Of a stretch of DNA of 64,000 bases, positions 1 through 8,582 are shown piece after piece (position 1 is the stretch's first letter; each line of letters starts with the position of its first letter). The position numbers and the translations under genes are program-made. Below the pieces are notes generated by a model. The model was not told where the DNA came from, did no database searches, and was given only the letters and a program-made list of their open reading frames with translations. The stretch comes from VXNE01 sp963665455 (lineage in GTDB: Bacteria; Pseudomonadota; Gammaproteobacteria; Pseudomonadales; Azotimanducaceae): positions 3,658,001 to 3,722,000 of the forward strand of contig OY762279.1 in the NCBI GenBank assembly GCA_963665455.1, written 5' to 3'.

Positions 1-483
1 CATCTCTTCGCCATCCGGGCGGTGCTGCCGGGCATGCTGGAGCGGGGCTCCGGCTACCTGCTCCACACGGCCTCCATGGCCGGCATCCTCACCTCGCAGG
101 GGAACGCCACGTACGCCGTCACGAAACACGCCGTGGTGGGGCTCGCCGAATGGATGTCCATTGCCTACCACGACCGCGGCATCCGCGTATCGCTCCTCGC
201 GCCGCTCGGGGTGAACACGCCGATGCTCGCCGGGATCGAGGACGGCCGGCGCGCGGCCGCCGGCGCAGGCGCCGAGGCGCCCCGGATGCCGAGCGCGGCC
301 GTCGGGCCGGTCAAGGAGCCCGAGGAGGTCGCCCGGCAGGTGCTCGAGGCGGTCTACGAAGAGCGCTTCTTGATCCTCACGGACCCGATCGCCCAGACGT
401 GGATGGAGCGCAAGACGAACGACCCGGAGCGCTGGCTACACGGCATGCGCCGACTACAGCGACGCATGGCCGGGGAGGAGTAG
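1..483 (+). CDS. Short-chain dehydrogenase/reductase (SDR), 5' end cut by window
   Basis: The reading frame is open from the first base, so the N-terminal Rossmann half (glycine motif) lies outside the window; about 160 residues remain. The catalytic serine region (LLHTASMAG) is followed by the Tyr-x-x-x-Lys pair in YAVTKHA, the diagnostic SDR catalytic motif. After it comes a typical stretch ending in VNTPM, where classical SDRs read V.TPM. The family carries out NAD(P)-dependent oxidation or reduction of alcohols and ketones in the cytoplasm; the substrate cannot be told. A flavin oxidoreductase follows 29 bp downstream on the same strand, suggesting a small catabolic operon. Confidence 0.85.
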   Translation, partial: HLFAIRAVLPGMLERGSGYLLHTASMAGILTSQGNATYAVTKHAVVGLAEWMSIAYHDRGIRVSLLAPLGVNTPMLAGIEDGRRAAAGAGAEAPRMPSAAVGPVKEPEEVARQVLEAVYEERFLILTDPIAQTWMERKTNDPERWLHGMRRLQRRMAGEE

Positions 484-512
484 GACTTCCGAGGATGGCT
501 CGAGGGACACCG

Positions 513-1745
513 ATGCAGACAATTCCCTTCAGGACGAGTTTCTTTGCGGACGAAGCGCATCCGCCGCGCGCGGAACCACTGGCCGGCGACCAGCGCGCGG
601 ACGTCGTGATCGTCGGCGCCGGAATCGTCGGGCTCGCCTGCGCCCATGCGCTGCGCGAGGAAGGGCTCGACGTCGCCGTGATCGAGCGGGAACACGTGGG
701 CTACGCCTCGAGCGGCCGCCACGTCGGCCACGTGACGCCCCACATGTGGAACATGGGTAGCGAAGAGCCCGCCAAGCTCGCCGCCTGGGCCCAGGGCTGC
801 CTCGGCGAAATCGGGAACGTGCTCGCCGCCGAGGGCATCGAGTGCGGGTTCGAGCGCTGTCCGTTCTGGCTGCCGGCGTCGAGGGAAGAGGACGTGGCGG
901 CCTGCCGGACCCTGGCGGACTATCTCGCGGGGCTAGGCCTCCCGGCACGCTGGGTGCCGCCCGAGGAGTTCGACTTGGTGACGTTCCGTACCTGGGGTGC
1001 CTTGGTGCTCGACGACCAGGCGAGGATCGACACCTACCGCATGATTCGGGGCCTGCGCGACGCCGTGCTGCGCAAGGGCGCGCGGCTCTACGAGGGCACG
1101 CCGATGGAGGCCATTGAGGGCGGCGCGACGGTGCGGGTGAGGACGCCGGGCGGCACGTTGCGCGCGTCCAAGGCCGTGCTCGCCCTCAATGCCTACTCGG
1201 GTCAGTTTCCCTTCCTGCGAAGGTACCTCGAACCCGCGCACACCTACGCGATCGCGACGGCGCCCCTGGACCAAGACACGATCGCAACGCTTGGACCACC
1301 CGCCAACGAAGAGCTCCTGATCTACGACTATCCGCCGCGCTATTACCAGCGTTTGCGGCGGGACCGGCGCCTCGTCTTCGGCGGCGGCCACCGTGAAGGT
1401 CCGGCGCGGGACAACGACCAGGAGGCGTTCCGGGACATCCATGCGGAGATGGTCCGGCGCTATCCGGCCCTCGAGGGCGTGGAGATCGAGGCGGGGTGGG
1501 GCGGTCCCATCTGCTTCCCGACGGGCGGCCGGCCCATCATCGCCGAACTGCCCGGCCACGAGAACGCGATCCTCGCCGTGGTCGGCAACGGCAACGGTGT
1601 CGGGCTCGGCTCCAACGCCGGCCGGCTCGTCAAGGGCTTGGTGCTCGGCAAGGACACGTTGGACGCTCCGACGCGGGCGTTCCTGGAGTATTGCCGGGGC
1701 CCCGAGGACCGGGAGGCCGCGGGCATCGAGATTCCGCGGGCTTGA
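513..1745 (+). CDS. FAD-dependent oxidoreductase of the D-amino-acid-oxidase fold (PuuB-like)
   Basis: A 410-residue protein. A GxGxxG dinucleotide-binding motif (VIVGAGIVGLACAHALR) near residues 32-48 is followed by an acidic residue ending the second strand (VIERE), as in the DAO family. Near the C-terminus is the GGRPIIAELPG and GNGNGVGLGSNAG region that closes the flavin site. The general look (AGIVGL, SSGRHVGHV, YEGTP) is that of gamma-glutamylputrescine oxidase and sarcosine-oxidase-like enzymes, which oxidise amines or secondary amino acids to imines with release of peroxide. An in-frame ATG at 495 is an alternative start; 513 is chosen because the protein then begins just ahead of the conserved part. 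It is probably co-transcribed with the SDR gene. Confidence 0.85.
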   Translation: MQTIPFRTSFFADEAHPPRAEPLAGDQRADVVIVGAGIVGLACAHALREEGLDVAVIEREHVGYASSGRHVGHVTPHMWNMGSEEPAKLAAWAQGCLGEIGNVLAAEGIECGFERCPFWLPASREEDVAACRTLADYLAGLGLPARWVPPEEFDLVTFRTWGALVLDDQARIDTYRMIRGLRDAVLRKGARLYEGTPMEAIEGGATVRVRTPGGTLRASKAVLALNAYSGQFPFLRRYLEPAHTYAIATAPLDQDTIATLGPPANEELLIYDYPPRYYQRLRRDRRLVFGGGHREGPARDNDQEAFRDIHAEMVRRYPALEGVEIEAGWGGPICFPTGGRPIIAELPGHENAILAVVGNGNGVGLGSNAGRLVKGLVLGKDTLDAPTRAFLEYCRGPEDREAAGIEIPRA

Positions 1746-1749
1746 GCCC

Positions 1750-4137
1750 CTACAACTGGTAGCCCACCTCCAGGCCGATCTGCCTTGGCGGAAACCAGAA
1801 CAGGGGCGTGTCCAGGTAGCTGCTGCGGCCGCGCAGGATCTGGTAGTTGTCGACGTTGGTCGCGAACGCGGCGATGCGCCACTTGTCGTCGGCGCTGCGC
1901 AGCGTGACCCGGGCGTTGGTCCTTCGGTAGCTCGGCAGCGGGCGCAGATTCGCGGTGTCGGCGAACTGCTCGTCCACCCAGGCCCGGTCCGCGTGCAGCA
2001 CCGCCGTCCACCCCTGGGCGAGTGGAATGGTGTAGTCGACGGCCAGGGACGCGGTCTGATTCGGGGCGAAGCTCATCTCGTTGCCCTCGCCGCTGTACGT
2101 GGAGAACTCCGGTCCCTGCACCACTTCCGTGGTCTTGGCGTCCGCGGCGAGGCGGATGTAGAGGCGCTCGGTAGCCAGCACGCCCACCTCCAGTTCGAAG
2201 CCCTGGACTTCGGCGCCGCCGGAGTTGGTGTTGTAGACGTCGGTTCCCGGGGTCCAGGGCGCGAGGAACGGGTCCGCCTCGACGACGATCATGTCGTTCC
2301 AATCCAGGCGGTAGGCCGATGCGAGGATACGTACGCGGCCGTCCCAGAGCGTGGTCTTGAGTCCAAGTTCGTAGCTCTCGACGTCGTCGCCGTCGAAGAA
2401 CCGATGGGACAGCGACACCTGCTGGGCCTCGCGCAGGATGGGCGTGAACGGCGACCCGCCTTGCGCCTCCGCGGCCTGGATCTGGATCTCGAGCTGCCGG
2501 TAGTTGAACGCCATGTGGTTGTTCACGTTGCCGGGGCGGAAGCCGGTCGCATAGTTGAAGTAGAGAAGGAGGTCATCGGTCGGGCGCCAGGACAGCACGA
2601 ACTTGGGCGACACCGGCGAATCGTCCGTGCCCGAGTCGGTGTTGGAGAAGTACTGCTCCATGTCGGAGTACCGCAGGCCAACGGTCACTTCGAGCCGGTC
2701 AGTCAGGTCGTAGCTGACCTCGCCGAACAAGGCGTACTCTTCGAGCAGGTCCGTGTGGGTGTTCGCGGGCACCGTGAGCAGGGGGTCGAGGAAGAGTCCG
2801 AAGATCTCGCGGCCCGGAAAGTAGCTGGCGACCTGCTGGTTCTGGCTGTGGTCCTCGCTGTCCTTCCAGAAGGCGCCGGCGGTCCATCGCAGCCGCCGGT
2901 CGCCCGGCGAGACCAGGCGGAACTCCTGCACCCAGCGTTCGCTGTAGGAGTCGATGAATCCCGCCATCGCCTGCAGGTTCATGCCGTCGGGAGTGACCAC
3001 GGGGAGTGCGAGGTTGAAGAACCCGGGCCACCCCGGACAGAATCCAAACGAGATCTCCGGAGTACACCCCGGGTGGTCGGCGGCGAGGAGCGAGCCTCCG
3101 TACACGAAGTCGAGCACCCAGAGGCCCTGGTAGCCGCCCAGCGTGGTCGAGGTGATGCTGCGGTCCGTGAACGACGTCATCGACTCGAAGTTCGCCCAGG
3201 AAAAATCCACTTCCACCACGACGCTGTAGATGTCGACTTCGTCCGCGGACTGGGGCGGGTGACCGGGGATACTGGGCGCGGAGGTCTCGAAGGCGCGCCG
3301 CGTCTGGACGCTGCCGGCCGTCTCCTGCTCGCTGCTGTAGATCGAGCCCATGACGGCGAACTTCTCGGCTTCGTAGCGCAACGCCGCCCGGACGCCGGTG
3401 CGGGCGGCGGTGTTCCAGTCGTTCGCCAGGATCCCGCCGGCGGGGTCGACGTCCTCGATGAAACCGGCCGTCTCGGCGTCCCAGCCCGTCAGCCGCAGGG
3501 CGAAGCCATCGCCGAACGGAATGTTGACCATCGCATCGATGCGATAGGAGTTGTCGTCGGACTCCGCCATCTCGCCGTAGCTCACGTTGACGGCGGCGTC
3601 GAACTCCGTCGGGTCGGGCTGCTTGTAGAGGTAGCGGATGGTGCCGGCCATGGAGCCCTCGCCGAACAGCGTGCCCTGGGGGCCCTTGAGCACCTCGACG
3701 CGGTCGATGTCGAACAACGTGCCGCTCACCTGCGCGTCCGGTCCGAGGGCGGCCGTGACGGGCGTGCCGTCGAGGTACACGCCAACCACCGCGCCCGTCA
3801 GGAAGTAGCCGACGTCGCCGGTCTGCGACGTAATCCCGCGAATGGAGTAACGGTTCTCTCCCTCCAGACCGCCCTGCATGTCGAGGCCTGGCACCATGGT
3901 GAAGATGTCGTCCATGGTCTGGGCGCCGAGGTCCTGCACCAGACTGTCCGTGACGGCGCTGATCGCCTGCGGCGTGTCCATCAGGTTGGTCTCGCGGTAG
4001 GTGGCGGTGACGATCACCTCCTCGAGTATGGCCTCCTCGTCTTGGCCCGCCGACTCGGCGTGGACGAGGAAAGCGGGGAGGGCGAGCAGCAATGCCGCAG
4101 CGTAGGCCGCCTGGTACGGTCGAGTGGTCAAGATCAT
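1750..4137 (-). CDS. TonB-dependent outer-membrane receptor
   Basis: A 795-residue protein with a signal peptide (hydrophobic core AALLLALPAFLVHA) and then the stretch EEVIVTATYRE, which resembles a TonB box. The plug domain follows, with SIRGI and VEVLKGPQGTLFGEGSMAG motifs at about residues 100-180. The rest is a beta-barrel ending in the expected hydrophobic strand (IGLEVGYQL). A strong ribosome site (AGGAGG) lies just upstream of the ATG. The plug motif is of the broad Sphingomonas/Xanthomonas type that imports complex organic substrates or siderophores; the ligand is unknown. The stop lies 4 bp from the convergent flavin oxidoreductase stop. Confidence 0.9.
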   Translation of the reverse strand: MILTTRPYQAAYAAALLLALPAFLVHAESAGQDEEAILEEVIVTATYRETNLMDTPQAISAVTDSLVQDLGAQTMDDIFTMVPGLDMQGGLEGENRYSIRGITSQTGDVGYFLTGAVVGVYLDGTPVTAALGPDAQVSGTLFDIDRVEVLKGPQGTLFGEGSMAGTIRYLYKQPDPTEFDAAVNVSYGEMAESDDNSYRIDAMVNIPFGDGFALRLTGWDAETAGFIEDVDPAGGILANDWNTAARTGVRAALRYEAEKFAVMGSIYSSEQETAGSVQTRRAFETSAPSIPGHPPQSADEVDIYSVVVEVDFSWANFESMTSFTDRSITSTTLGGYQGLWVLDFVYGGSLLAADHPGCTPEISFGFCPGWPGFFNLALPVVTPDGMNLQAMAGFIDSYSERWVQEFRLVSPGDRRLRWTAGAFWKDSEDHSQNQQVASYFPGREIFGLFLDPLLTVPANTHTDLLEEYALFGEVSYDLTDRLEVTVGLRYSDMEQYFSNTDSGTDDSPVSPKFVLSWRPTDDLLLYFNYATGFRPGNVNNHMAFNYRQLEIQIQAAEAQGGSPFTPILREAQQVSLSHRFFDGDDVESYELGLKTTLWDGRVRILASAYRLDWNDMIVVEADPFLAPWTPGTDVYNTNSGGAEVQGFELEVGVLATERLYIRLAADAKTTEVVQGPEFSTYSGEGNEMSFAPNQTASLAVDYTIPLAQGWTAVLHADRAWVDEQFADTANLRPLPSYRRTNARVTLRSADDKWRIAAFATNVDNYQILRGRSSYLDTPLFWFPPRQIGLEVGYQL

Positions 4138-4396
4138 CAGTAGCCCCTCCTGGGCGCGCGCCGTAGCAGTTTCGCGTGGCGAAGGTCCAACGCGCCTTCA
4201 GGTCCCGCTAGCGCGAGCTTGCGCTCGCGTGATTGGATCATCCGCGCTACGGGCGGGGCGGTCAAGGCGGCCCCGTTCGGCAGCGTCGCGCGCGAACTCG
4301 GAGGGAAGTCCGGGGCCCGGTGCTCCGTCGTCGGCGTGGACGGGCTTGTTGAGGGGCTTCCCGGGTTGCTTGGACGTCGCGGAGACGAGAAGTTGG

Positions 4397-5572
4397 TCAG
4401 CCGCCGGCGGGAGGCGTCGCGCGGGGGTGGTCCGCGATGTAGGCGGCAAGGGACGGAATGCCGGGACGCCAGAGGTCCCCTTCGCGAACCAGAAAACCAC
4501 TTTGGACCATTTGTCGTCGGAGCAGCACCGCCGTGTTCGAGTCGAGGCCGGCATCTTCCAGTAGGCTGCCGAGGCTGCTCGTCGTCATCGGCGCGCCCGA
4601 TTGCGTGGCTTCGCGCGCTGCCGCTTGCACGGCCCCCAAAACGGCGCGCCGGTCAATGCCCTCCCGAATGGCGAAGTCCTCGAACTCGTCGAAGCGGGTG
4701 GTGTACAGCGCTGTGCGGGCCGCGTCGACGACGCCGCGCGCAACATCCAGCGCAGCTTGGTCGATGACCCGTCGAGCGACTCCCGCGTCCCAGAGCGCCT
4801 TGCCCCAGTGCTGGAGGAAATAGGGGTAGCCGTAGCTCTCCTCGACGGCGGTGGCCAGTGTCGCCGGATCAATGTCCCAGGCGTTCCAAGCCGGGACGCG
4901 CAGGGCGGTTGCCGAGTCCTCGCGGGATAGGAGACCGGGAGCGACCACGGGGGCCCGCTCGACGAAGGACGCGTTCACCTCGTCCGAGAGCAGGTATGCC
5001 CCCAGGGCCGGCGTTCCCGCCAGCACCAAGGCGCACGGCTGGCGACCGCTCCGGTTTTGGAACTCGTTCAGCAGCACGTGGCACACATCGGCCGGCAGCG
5101 TTTGGGCCTCATCGACCATGAGCAGCAGCGGTTTGTGCCGCCGTTGGTCGAAGGCGGCCCGCATGGCACCTCGGCCCCCCCGCTGACGAGGACGTTGCAG
5201 GGGTAGGCCCAGCCACCTCAGGCCCACGAACCACCTCCAAGCCGCGTGGTACCAGGACGGCGCGGGCTCGACATGCCGTGCGATGTCGTCCACGGTCGCC
5301 AAGTTGGATGCGGGCGTGCGGAGCACGGCTACACGGCGGAAAGCCGGGTTGGTCTCCGCCAAGCGTGTCAGCATCTCGAGCAGGACGGTCTTGCCCATCC
5401 CCCGCGGTGCCTCGATGACGTGGATCGCCTGTAGTGGTTGTCCGGGTCGCCAGTCCGCCAAGGCCCGGACTAGGCCAGTCAGCCGCGTCTGCTCCTCGGC
5501 GCGCCCGGCGAGCACGGGCGGATAGCTCCCGGCACCGGGCTGAAATGGGTTCGTGACCGGCGCTTGTTCCAT
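4397..5572 (-). CDS. AAA-type ATP-binding protein of unknown role
   Basis: A 391-residue protein with a Walker A motif (EAPRGMGKT, about residues 54-62) and a Walker B motif (LLLMVDEAQTL, about 149-159) with the catalytic DE pair. The layout of N-terminal address, P-loop and DEAQ is that of the AAA_16/TnsC/ORC-like ATPases found next to mobile elements or as solitary STAND-like proteins. The C-terminal third (about 270-391) is helical with a winged-helix flavour (SLLEDAGLD...LLRRQMVQSGFLVREGD), plausibly DNA-binding. No transposase or restriction partner sits beside it. It lies just outside the leftmost tRNA-derived repeat, so it may belong to the original chromosome or to an older island. 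The function is not assigned. Confidence 0.75.
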   Translation of the reverse strand: MEQAPVTNPFQPGAGSYPPVLAGRAEEQTRLTGLVRALADWRPGQPLQAIHVIEAPRGMGKTVLLEMLTRLAETNPAFRRVAVLRTPASNLATVDDIARHVEPAPSWYHAAWRWFVGLRWLGLPLQRPRQRGGRGAMRAAFDQRRHKPLLLMVDEAQTLPADVCHVLLNEFQNRSGRQPCALVLAGTPALGAYLLSDEVNASFVERAPVVAPGLLSREDSATALRVPAWNAWDIDPATLATAVEESYGYPYFLQHWGKALWDAGVARRVIDQAALDVARGVVDAARTALYTTRFDEFEDFAIREGIDRRAVLGAVQAAAREATQSGAPMTTSSLGSLLEDAGLDSNTAVLLRRQMVQSGFLVREGDLWRPGIPSLAAYIADHPRATPPAGG

Positions 5573-5633
5573 TTGCCGCCAAGCTACACGCGGCCTAGGG
5601 AAGCCGCAAACCGGGTCATGGGCGGGCGGGCGC

Positions 5634-5655
5634 TTGGTGCCTGGGGAGAGACTCG
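5634..5655. repeat. 22-bp copy of the tRNA-Leu 3' end (att-like remnant)
   Basis: The 22 bases match exactly the 3' end (plus CCA) of the tRNA-Leu genes at 6614-6635 and 29337-29358; the match stops within the T arm. A partial tRNA 3' end in the same orientation as the complete gene is the classic far-end scar of tyrosine-recombinase integration. It marks the probable outer limit of the island series. Confidence 0.8.
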
Positions 5656-5687
5656 TGTGCCTTCATTAATGCATTGATATTTATGGG

Positions 5688-5873
5688 TTATTTCCGGTCC
5701 CCCCCGCGGTCCACGGTGAGCAGCGCATCGAAATCGTTATCCGCGGCGAGGCGCAGCAAAGCGCCGTTTCCGGTCCCGGCCCATCCCATCTCAGGGACGG
5801 TTCGAACCTCGTAGGCGGCGGGAAAGGACGTCCGAAGGGGCCGAGGCACGGACTCGTCAAGCAGCAGCCTCAT
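5688..5873 (-). CDS. DUF5615-family PIN-like toxin, C-terminally truncated
   Basis: A 61-residue protein beginning MRLLLDESVPRPL and running to DFDALLTVDRG, the conserved N-terminal half of DUF5615 (Mut7-C/PIN-like) proteins. These are usually about 110-120 residues long and pair with DUF433 antitoxins. Only the first acidic cluster (LDES) and the LLTVDR strand remain; the rest, including the usual C-terminal helices, is lost to a stop 33 bp from the att-like repeat. The start overlaps the end of the DUF433 gene by 17 bp, indicating translational coupling. It is probably an inactive toxin remnant cut at the island edge. Confidence 0.65.
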   Translation of the reverse strand: MRLLLDESVPRPLRTSFPAAYEVRTVPEMGWAGTGNGALLRLAADNDFDALLTVDRGGDRK

Positions 5874-6081
5874 CCTGCTCGCCGGCGAGGATCACCCTGG
5901 CCTTTTCCAGCACAGCGACCGCTTGGTCCCGGGCCACCGAAGGGAAGTCCTGAAGGAAGTCGTCGAGGCGGTCGCCTGCTTCCAGGTACTCCATGAGTAT
6001 GCGTACCGGGACCCTTGTGCGGGCGAACACCGGCGTGCCGCCCAAGATGTCGGGATTCCTGTCGATCGGTTCGTCGTTCAT
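5857..6081 (-). CDS. DUF433 antitoxin-like protein
   Basis: A 74-residue protein with the family core NPDILGGTPVFARTRVPV followed by a helical region (LMEYLEAGDRLDDFLQDFP), matching DUF433 proteins. These act as small winged-helix partners of DUF5615 PIN-like toxins in predicted type II toxin-antitoxin modules. The ATG at 6081 is preferred because a GGAG ribosome site precedes it and the family core starts about ten residues in. The coupled downstream gene is the truncated DUF5615 partner, so the pair looks like a decayed module. Residues before 6081 in the same frame show no similarity. Confidence 0.75.
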   Translation of the reverse strand: MNDEPIDRNPDILGGTPVFARTRVPVRILMEYLEAGDRLDDFLQDFPSVARDQAVAVLEKARVILAGEQDEAAA

Positions 6082-6349
6082 GGCCGTCTCCGTCGCAGTG
6101 CTCGGCACGCAATCGGCTTCTCTTGGGTGACAGGCTAGCCGTTGGGTCGGGAAATGCAACTCCTCGCAGGCCTCCTGGAGCCCGTCTGGACATACGAGAT
6201 CGACTTCTGCGACCACTTCACCAACCTGACTGCTTCTCTGGCGTTGCCCTGCGGCCCGCGCTCTATCGCCTCGGCGACCGAGCCCTCCGCGTGGGGGGAG
6301 GGCGGCGCGTGAGATCTGTCGCCAATCGCCTCAGGAAAGCACGTCGGGG

Positions 6350-6598
6350 GAGATTGGCTTGGAACGTCGCTTCGGCCGCCTTGCGGAAGGTGGGTATCCT
6401 CGCCGGTCACTTCTCTGCCAGCGGGTTGCGACCGTTGGCAATCGCCAGTCGACTCTTGATCGCGCGTTCTCGAGCGTGCGCGAGCGAGATCAATGGAAAC
6501 GGGCCGAGACCGATGTCGTGCCGACGTCCATCGATCACGATTCGCTGAATCCACGACTTGGTTCCGGACCGCGACCAAAATGAGGCGAAATGAGACAC
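6350..6598 (-). pseudogene. Tyrosine integrase relic (N-terminal arm-binding domain) beside tRNA-Leu
   Basis: From an ATG at 6598 the minus strand encodes 63 residues that match the N-terminal arm-DNA-binding domain (DUF4102) of tRNA-targeting phage/island integrases: WIQRIVIDGRRHDIGLG, then LAHARERAI and NGRNPLAEK. A stop follows, but the similarity continues in frame (PTFRKAAEATFQANLP) down to about 6350, after which it is lost. The catalytic domain is absent, so this is a dead gene. It starts 20 bp from the tRNA 3' end, the standard position for an island integrase. 6082-6349 contains nothing else that can be recognised. Confidence 0.8.
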
Positions 6599-6613
6599 GG
6601 TGAAATGGTGGGT

Positions 6614-6635
6614 TTGGTGCCTGGGGAGAGACTCG
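6614..6635. repeat. att-like 22-bp repeat at the 3' end of tRNA-Leu copy 1
   Basis: Identical to 5634-5655 and 29337-29358. It covers the CCA, discriminator base, acceptor 3' strand and part of the T arm of the tRNA gene read on the minus strand. Confidence 0.8.
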
Positions 6636-6701
6636 AACTCTCACAGGGTTGCCCCTACCAGATTTTGAGTCTGGCGCGTCTACCAATTTCGCCACCCAGG
6701 C
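6618..6701 (-). tRNA. tRNA-Leu (anticodon CAA), copy 1
   Basis: On the minus strand the acceptor strands GCCTGGG and CCCAGGC pair perfectly. The D arm (GGCGAAATTGGTAGACGC) is typical of leucine tRNAs. The anticodon stem CCAGA/TCTGG encloses loop CTCAAAA, giving anticodon CAA for codon UUG. A long variable arm (class II) and the GTTCGAGTC T loop follow. CCA is encoded at 6615-6617. It differs from the copy at 29341-29424 by a single base in the variable arm. A TTGACC-17-TACATT promoter precedes it, so it is probably expressed. Confidence 0.97.
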
Positions 6702-6742
6702 AGCGTGGCCGCGCCTCCAACTGGGAGGCGGGAAAGACGCGC

Positions 6743-6771
6743 AATGTAGCGACGCCTTTGGGGCCGGTCAA
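6743..6771 (-). promoter_or_regulatory. Sigma-70 promoter of tRNA-Leu copy 1
   Basis: Read on the minus strand, TTGACC (6766-6771) and TACATT (6743-6748) are separated by 17 bases and end about 42 bases before the tRNA. The same hexamers and spacing precede the second tRNA-Leu copy, although the bases between the boxes differ. Confidence 0.7.
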
Positions 6772-6809
6772 TCCCCGTGGGGCCGCCTCGGTGTGGTCAC
6801 GGGCGACTG

Positions 6810-7988
6810 CTAAGGCGACGTATAGGCGTGTGCTCGCGCGACCGCCTCGTCTAGCTCCACTCCCAGCCCCGGTGCGGTCGGCGGAATGATGAAGCCGTCC
6901 TCCCACCGGAGGGGGCTTTGCAGGAGGTCGGCATGGAAGCCGTCCAGCTTGCCAATGCTCTCCTGAATCAAAAAGTTGGGTGAGCACGCGTCTAGCTGAA
7001 CGTTCGCGGCAAGCTCGATCGGCCCGCAGTACAGATGCGGCGCGAGCTGGGCGTAGTGCGCTTCGGCCATGCCGGCGATCTTCTTGGCCTCCAGAATGCC
7101 GCCGACGCGCCCGAGGGCGGGCTGGAGAATCGCCGCTGCCTGTTGCTCCAACAGCAGCCGGAACTCGTACTTGGTGGCGAGCCGTTCACCGGTGGCGACG
7201 GGGATGGTCGTGTGGCGCGCCACCCGGGCCATCTCGTCCACGTTCTCCGGGGGCACGGGTTCCTCGAACCAGAGTGGGTCGAACGGCTCGACCCGGCGCG
7301 CGAATCGGATCGCCGCGGACGTGGTGGTCTGGCCGTGGGTGCCAAGGAGGATGTCGCACTTGCCGCCCACCGCCTCGCGCACGCTACGCACCACCGCCTC
7401 GGCGTTGTCGAGGCGGTCGAGGGGCGACTCCCGCGGATCGTCCCGGCCCATCACGTCGATCAGGGGATCGAACTTCACGGCGGTGAAGCCTTGCTCGACG
7501 TAGGCCGTGGCTCTGAGGGCCGCCTGTTCCGGATCGGTGAACGGGGAGCGTCGGGACCGGTCATCCGGATCGGGATAGAGATAGCTGTAGGAGCGCAGGC
7601 GGTCGTGATACCTGCCCCCGAGCAGGTTGTAGATCGGCTGCTCGAGCGCCTTGCCCACGATGTCCCAACAAGCCATCTCCAGGGCGCTCAGGATGCCGAG
7701 CACGGCGTGGTCCGGATGCTGGTGCGCGACGTTCCGTTCGTATCCGTCGCCGTAGTACGCGTGCCGCCACAAGCGTTCGATCTGAAACGGATCCTTGCCG
7801 ACGACGTAGGTTTCGCCGAAATCCTCGATCATGCGGGCCACGGTGAGGGGATGGAACGGCACTTGGTAGACCTCCCCGTAGCCGCGGAGCCCGTTGTCGG
7901 TGGCGAGCTTGACGAAAATCCAGACGCGGCCGCCCCGATGCGGTGGTGGCGTCGCGACAACGAAGGTCTCTATGTCGGTGATCTTCAT
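6810..7988 (-). CDS. Mandelate racemase/muconate lactonizing enzyme family (galactonate-dehydratase-like)
   Basis: A 392-residue enolase-superfamily protein. The N-terminal capping domain (MKITDIETFVV...) is followed by the barrel with AVKFDPL, GTHGQ, WFEEPVPPENV, ATGER and APHLYCGP. The FEEP glutamate and the GER segment are metal-ligand positions, and the histidines of GTHGQ and APHLY correspond to catalytic bases in acid-sugar dehydratases. The usual aspartate metal ligand ahead of the first histidine (VDxHG) is replaced by glycine here, as I recall from a subgroup reading GTHGQ. Dehydration of a sugar acid to a keto-deoxy acid is the likely reaction. The start is the ATG at 7988. It is divergent from the molybdenum hydroxylase genes. 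Confidence 0.85.
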   Translation of the reverse strand: MKITDIETFVVATPPPHRGGRVWIFVKLATDNGLRGYGEVYQVPFHPLTVARMIEDFGETYVVGKDPFQIERLWRHAYYGDGYERNVAHQHPDHAVLGILSALEMACWDIVGKALEQPIYNLLGGRYHDRLRSYSYLYPDPDDRSRRSPFTDPEQAALRATAYVEQGFTAVKFDPLIDVMGRDDPRESPLDRLDNAEAVVRSVREAVGGKCDILLGTHGQTTTSAAIRFARRVEPFDPLWFEEPVPPENVDEMARVARHTTIPVATGERLATKYEFRLLLEQQAAAILQPALGRVGGILEAKKIAGMAEAHYAQLAPHLYCGPIELAANVQLDACSPNFLIQESIGKLDGFHADLLQSPLRWEDGFIIPPTAPGLGVELDEAVARAHAYTSP

Positions 7989-8105
7989 GGACAACCCCGA
8001 TGGCGATGGTTCACGCGCCGACAATAGCGGATGTGGACCGAACGGCGTACCGATGCTCGCCGCTGCGGCTACAATCGGCCCATTCGTCGGAAGAGGGCCA
8101 ACGCG

Positions 8106-8582
8106 ATGCGGCTCAACGTGAATGGTAGGGAGCACGAACTTACGGGCGTCGACCCGAACGCGCCACTCTTGTGGGTCCTGCGCGACGGGCTCGGCTTGGT
8201 CGGGGCCAAGTTCGGCTGCGGGATCAGCCAGTGCGGCGCCTGTACCGTCTTGGTGGACGGCCAGCCGGTGCGCTCGTGTTCCTATCCGGCCGGGGCGGCG
8301 GTCGAGTCGGAGGTGTCCACCGTGGAGGGTCTCGCCGAGCCCGACGGCCGGTTGAGCGCGGTGCAACAGGCATGGGTCGACCTCGATGTCGCCCAATGCG
8401 GCTACTGCCAGGCCGGGCAGATCATGGCGGCCGAGGCGCTGCTGCGGTCGAACCCGTCGCCGAGCGACGCGGACATCGACCGGGCCATGGCACCGAATCT
8501 TTGCCGTTGCGGGACCTATCTGCGCATTCGCAAGGCGATCAAGCTGGCCGCGGCCAAGCGTGCGGAAGGGGGGCAGTCATGA
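8106..8582 (+). CDS. [2Fe-2S] subunit of a xanthine-oxidase-family hydroxylase (IorA/CoxS-like)
   Basis: A 158-residue protein holding two [2Fe-2S] domains. The plant-ferredoxin-type cluster ligands are in FGCGISQCGACTVLVDG and the later RSC. The C-terminal four-helix cluster ligands are CGYCQAG and LCRCGTYLRIRKAI. It passes electrons from the molybdenum centre of the next subunit to an external acceptor. It overlaps the large subunit gene by 4 bp (ATGA), so the two are made together. No FAD subunit is present, matching the two-subunit isoquinoline 1-oxidoreductase/aldehyde dehydrogenase type that uses cytochromes or quinones. Confidence 0.93.
   Translation: MRLNVNGREHELTGVDPNAPLLWVLRDGLGLVGAKFGCGISQCGACTVLVDGQPVRSCSYPAGAAVESEVSTVEGLAEPDGRLSAVQQAWVDLDVAQCGYCQAGQIMAAEALLRSNPSPSDADIDRAMAPNLCRCGTYLRIRKAIKLAAAKRAEGGQS

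Noticed and set aside
1393..4143. A 916-codon open frame on the plus strand opposite the TonB receptor
   Set aside because: It is antisense to a receptor with signal peptide, plug and barrel motifs; the frame has no known motifs and is a consequence of high GC.
4138..4396. A gene or module in the gap beside the AAA ATPase
   Set aside because: All frames lack start signals and recognisable motifs; only a 7-bp GC hairpin (CGCGAGC/GCTCGCG, 4212-4229) is visible.
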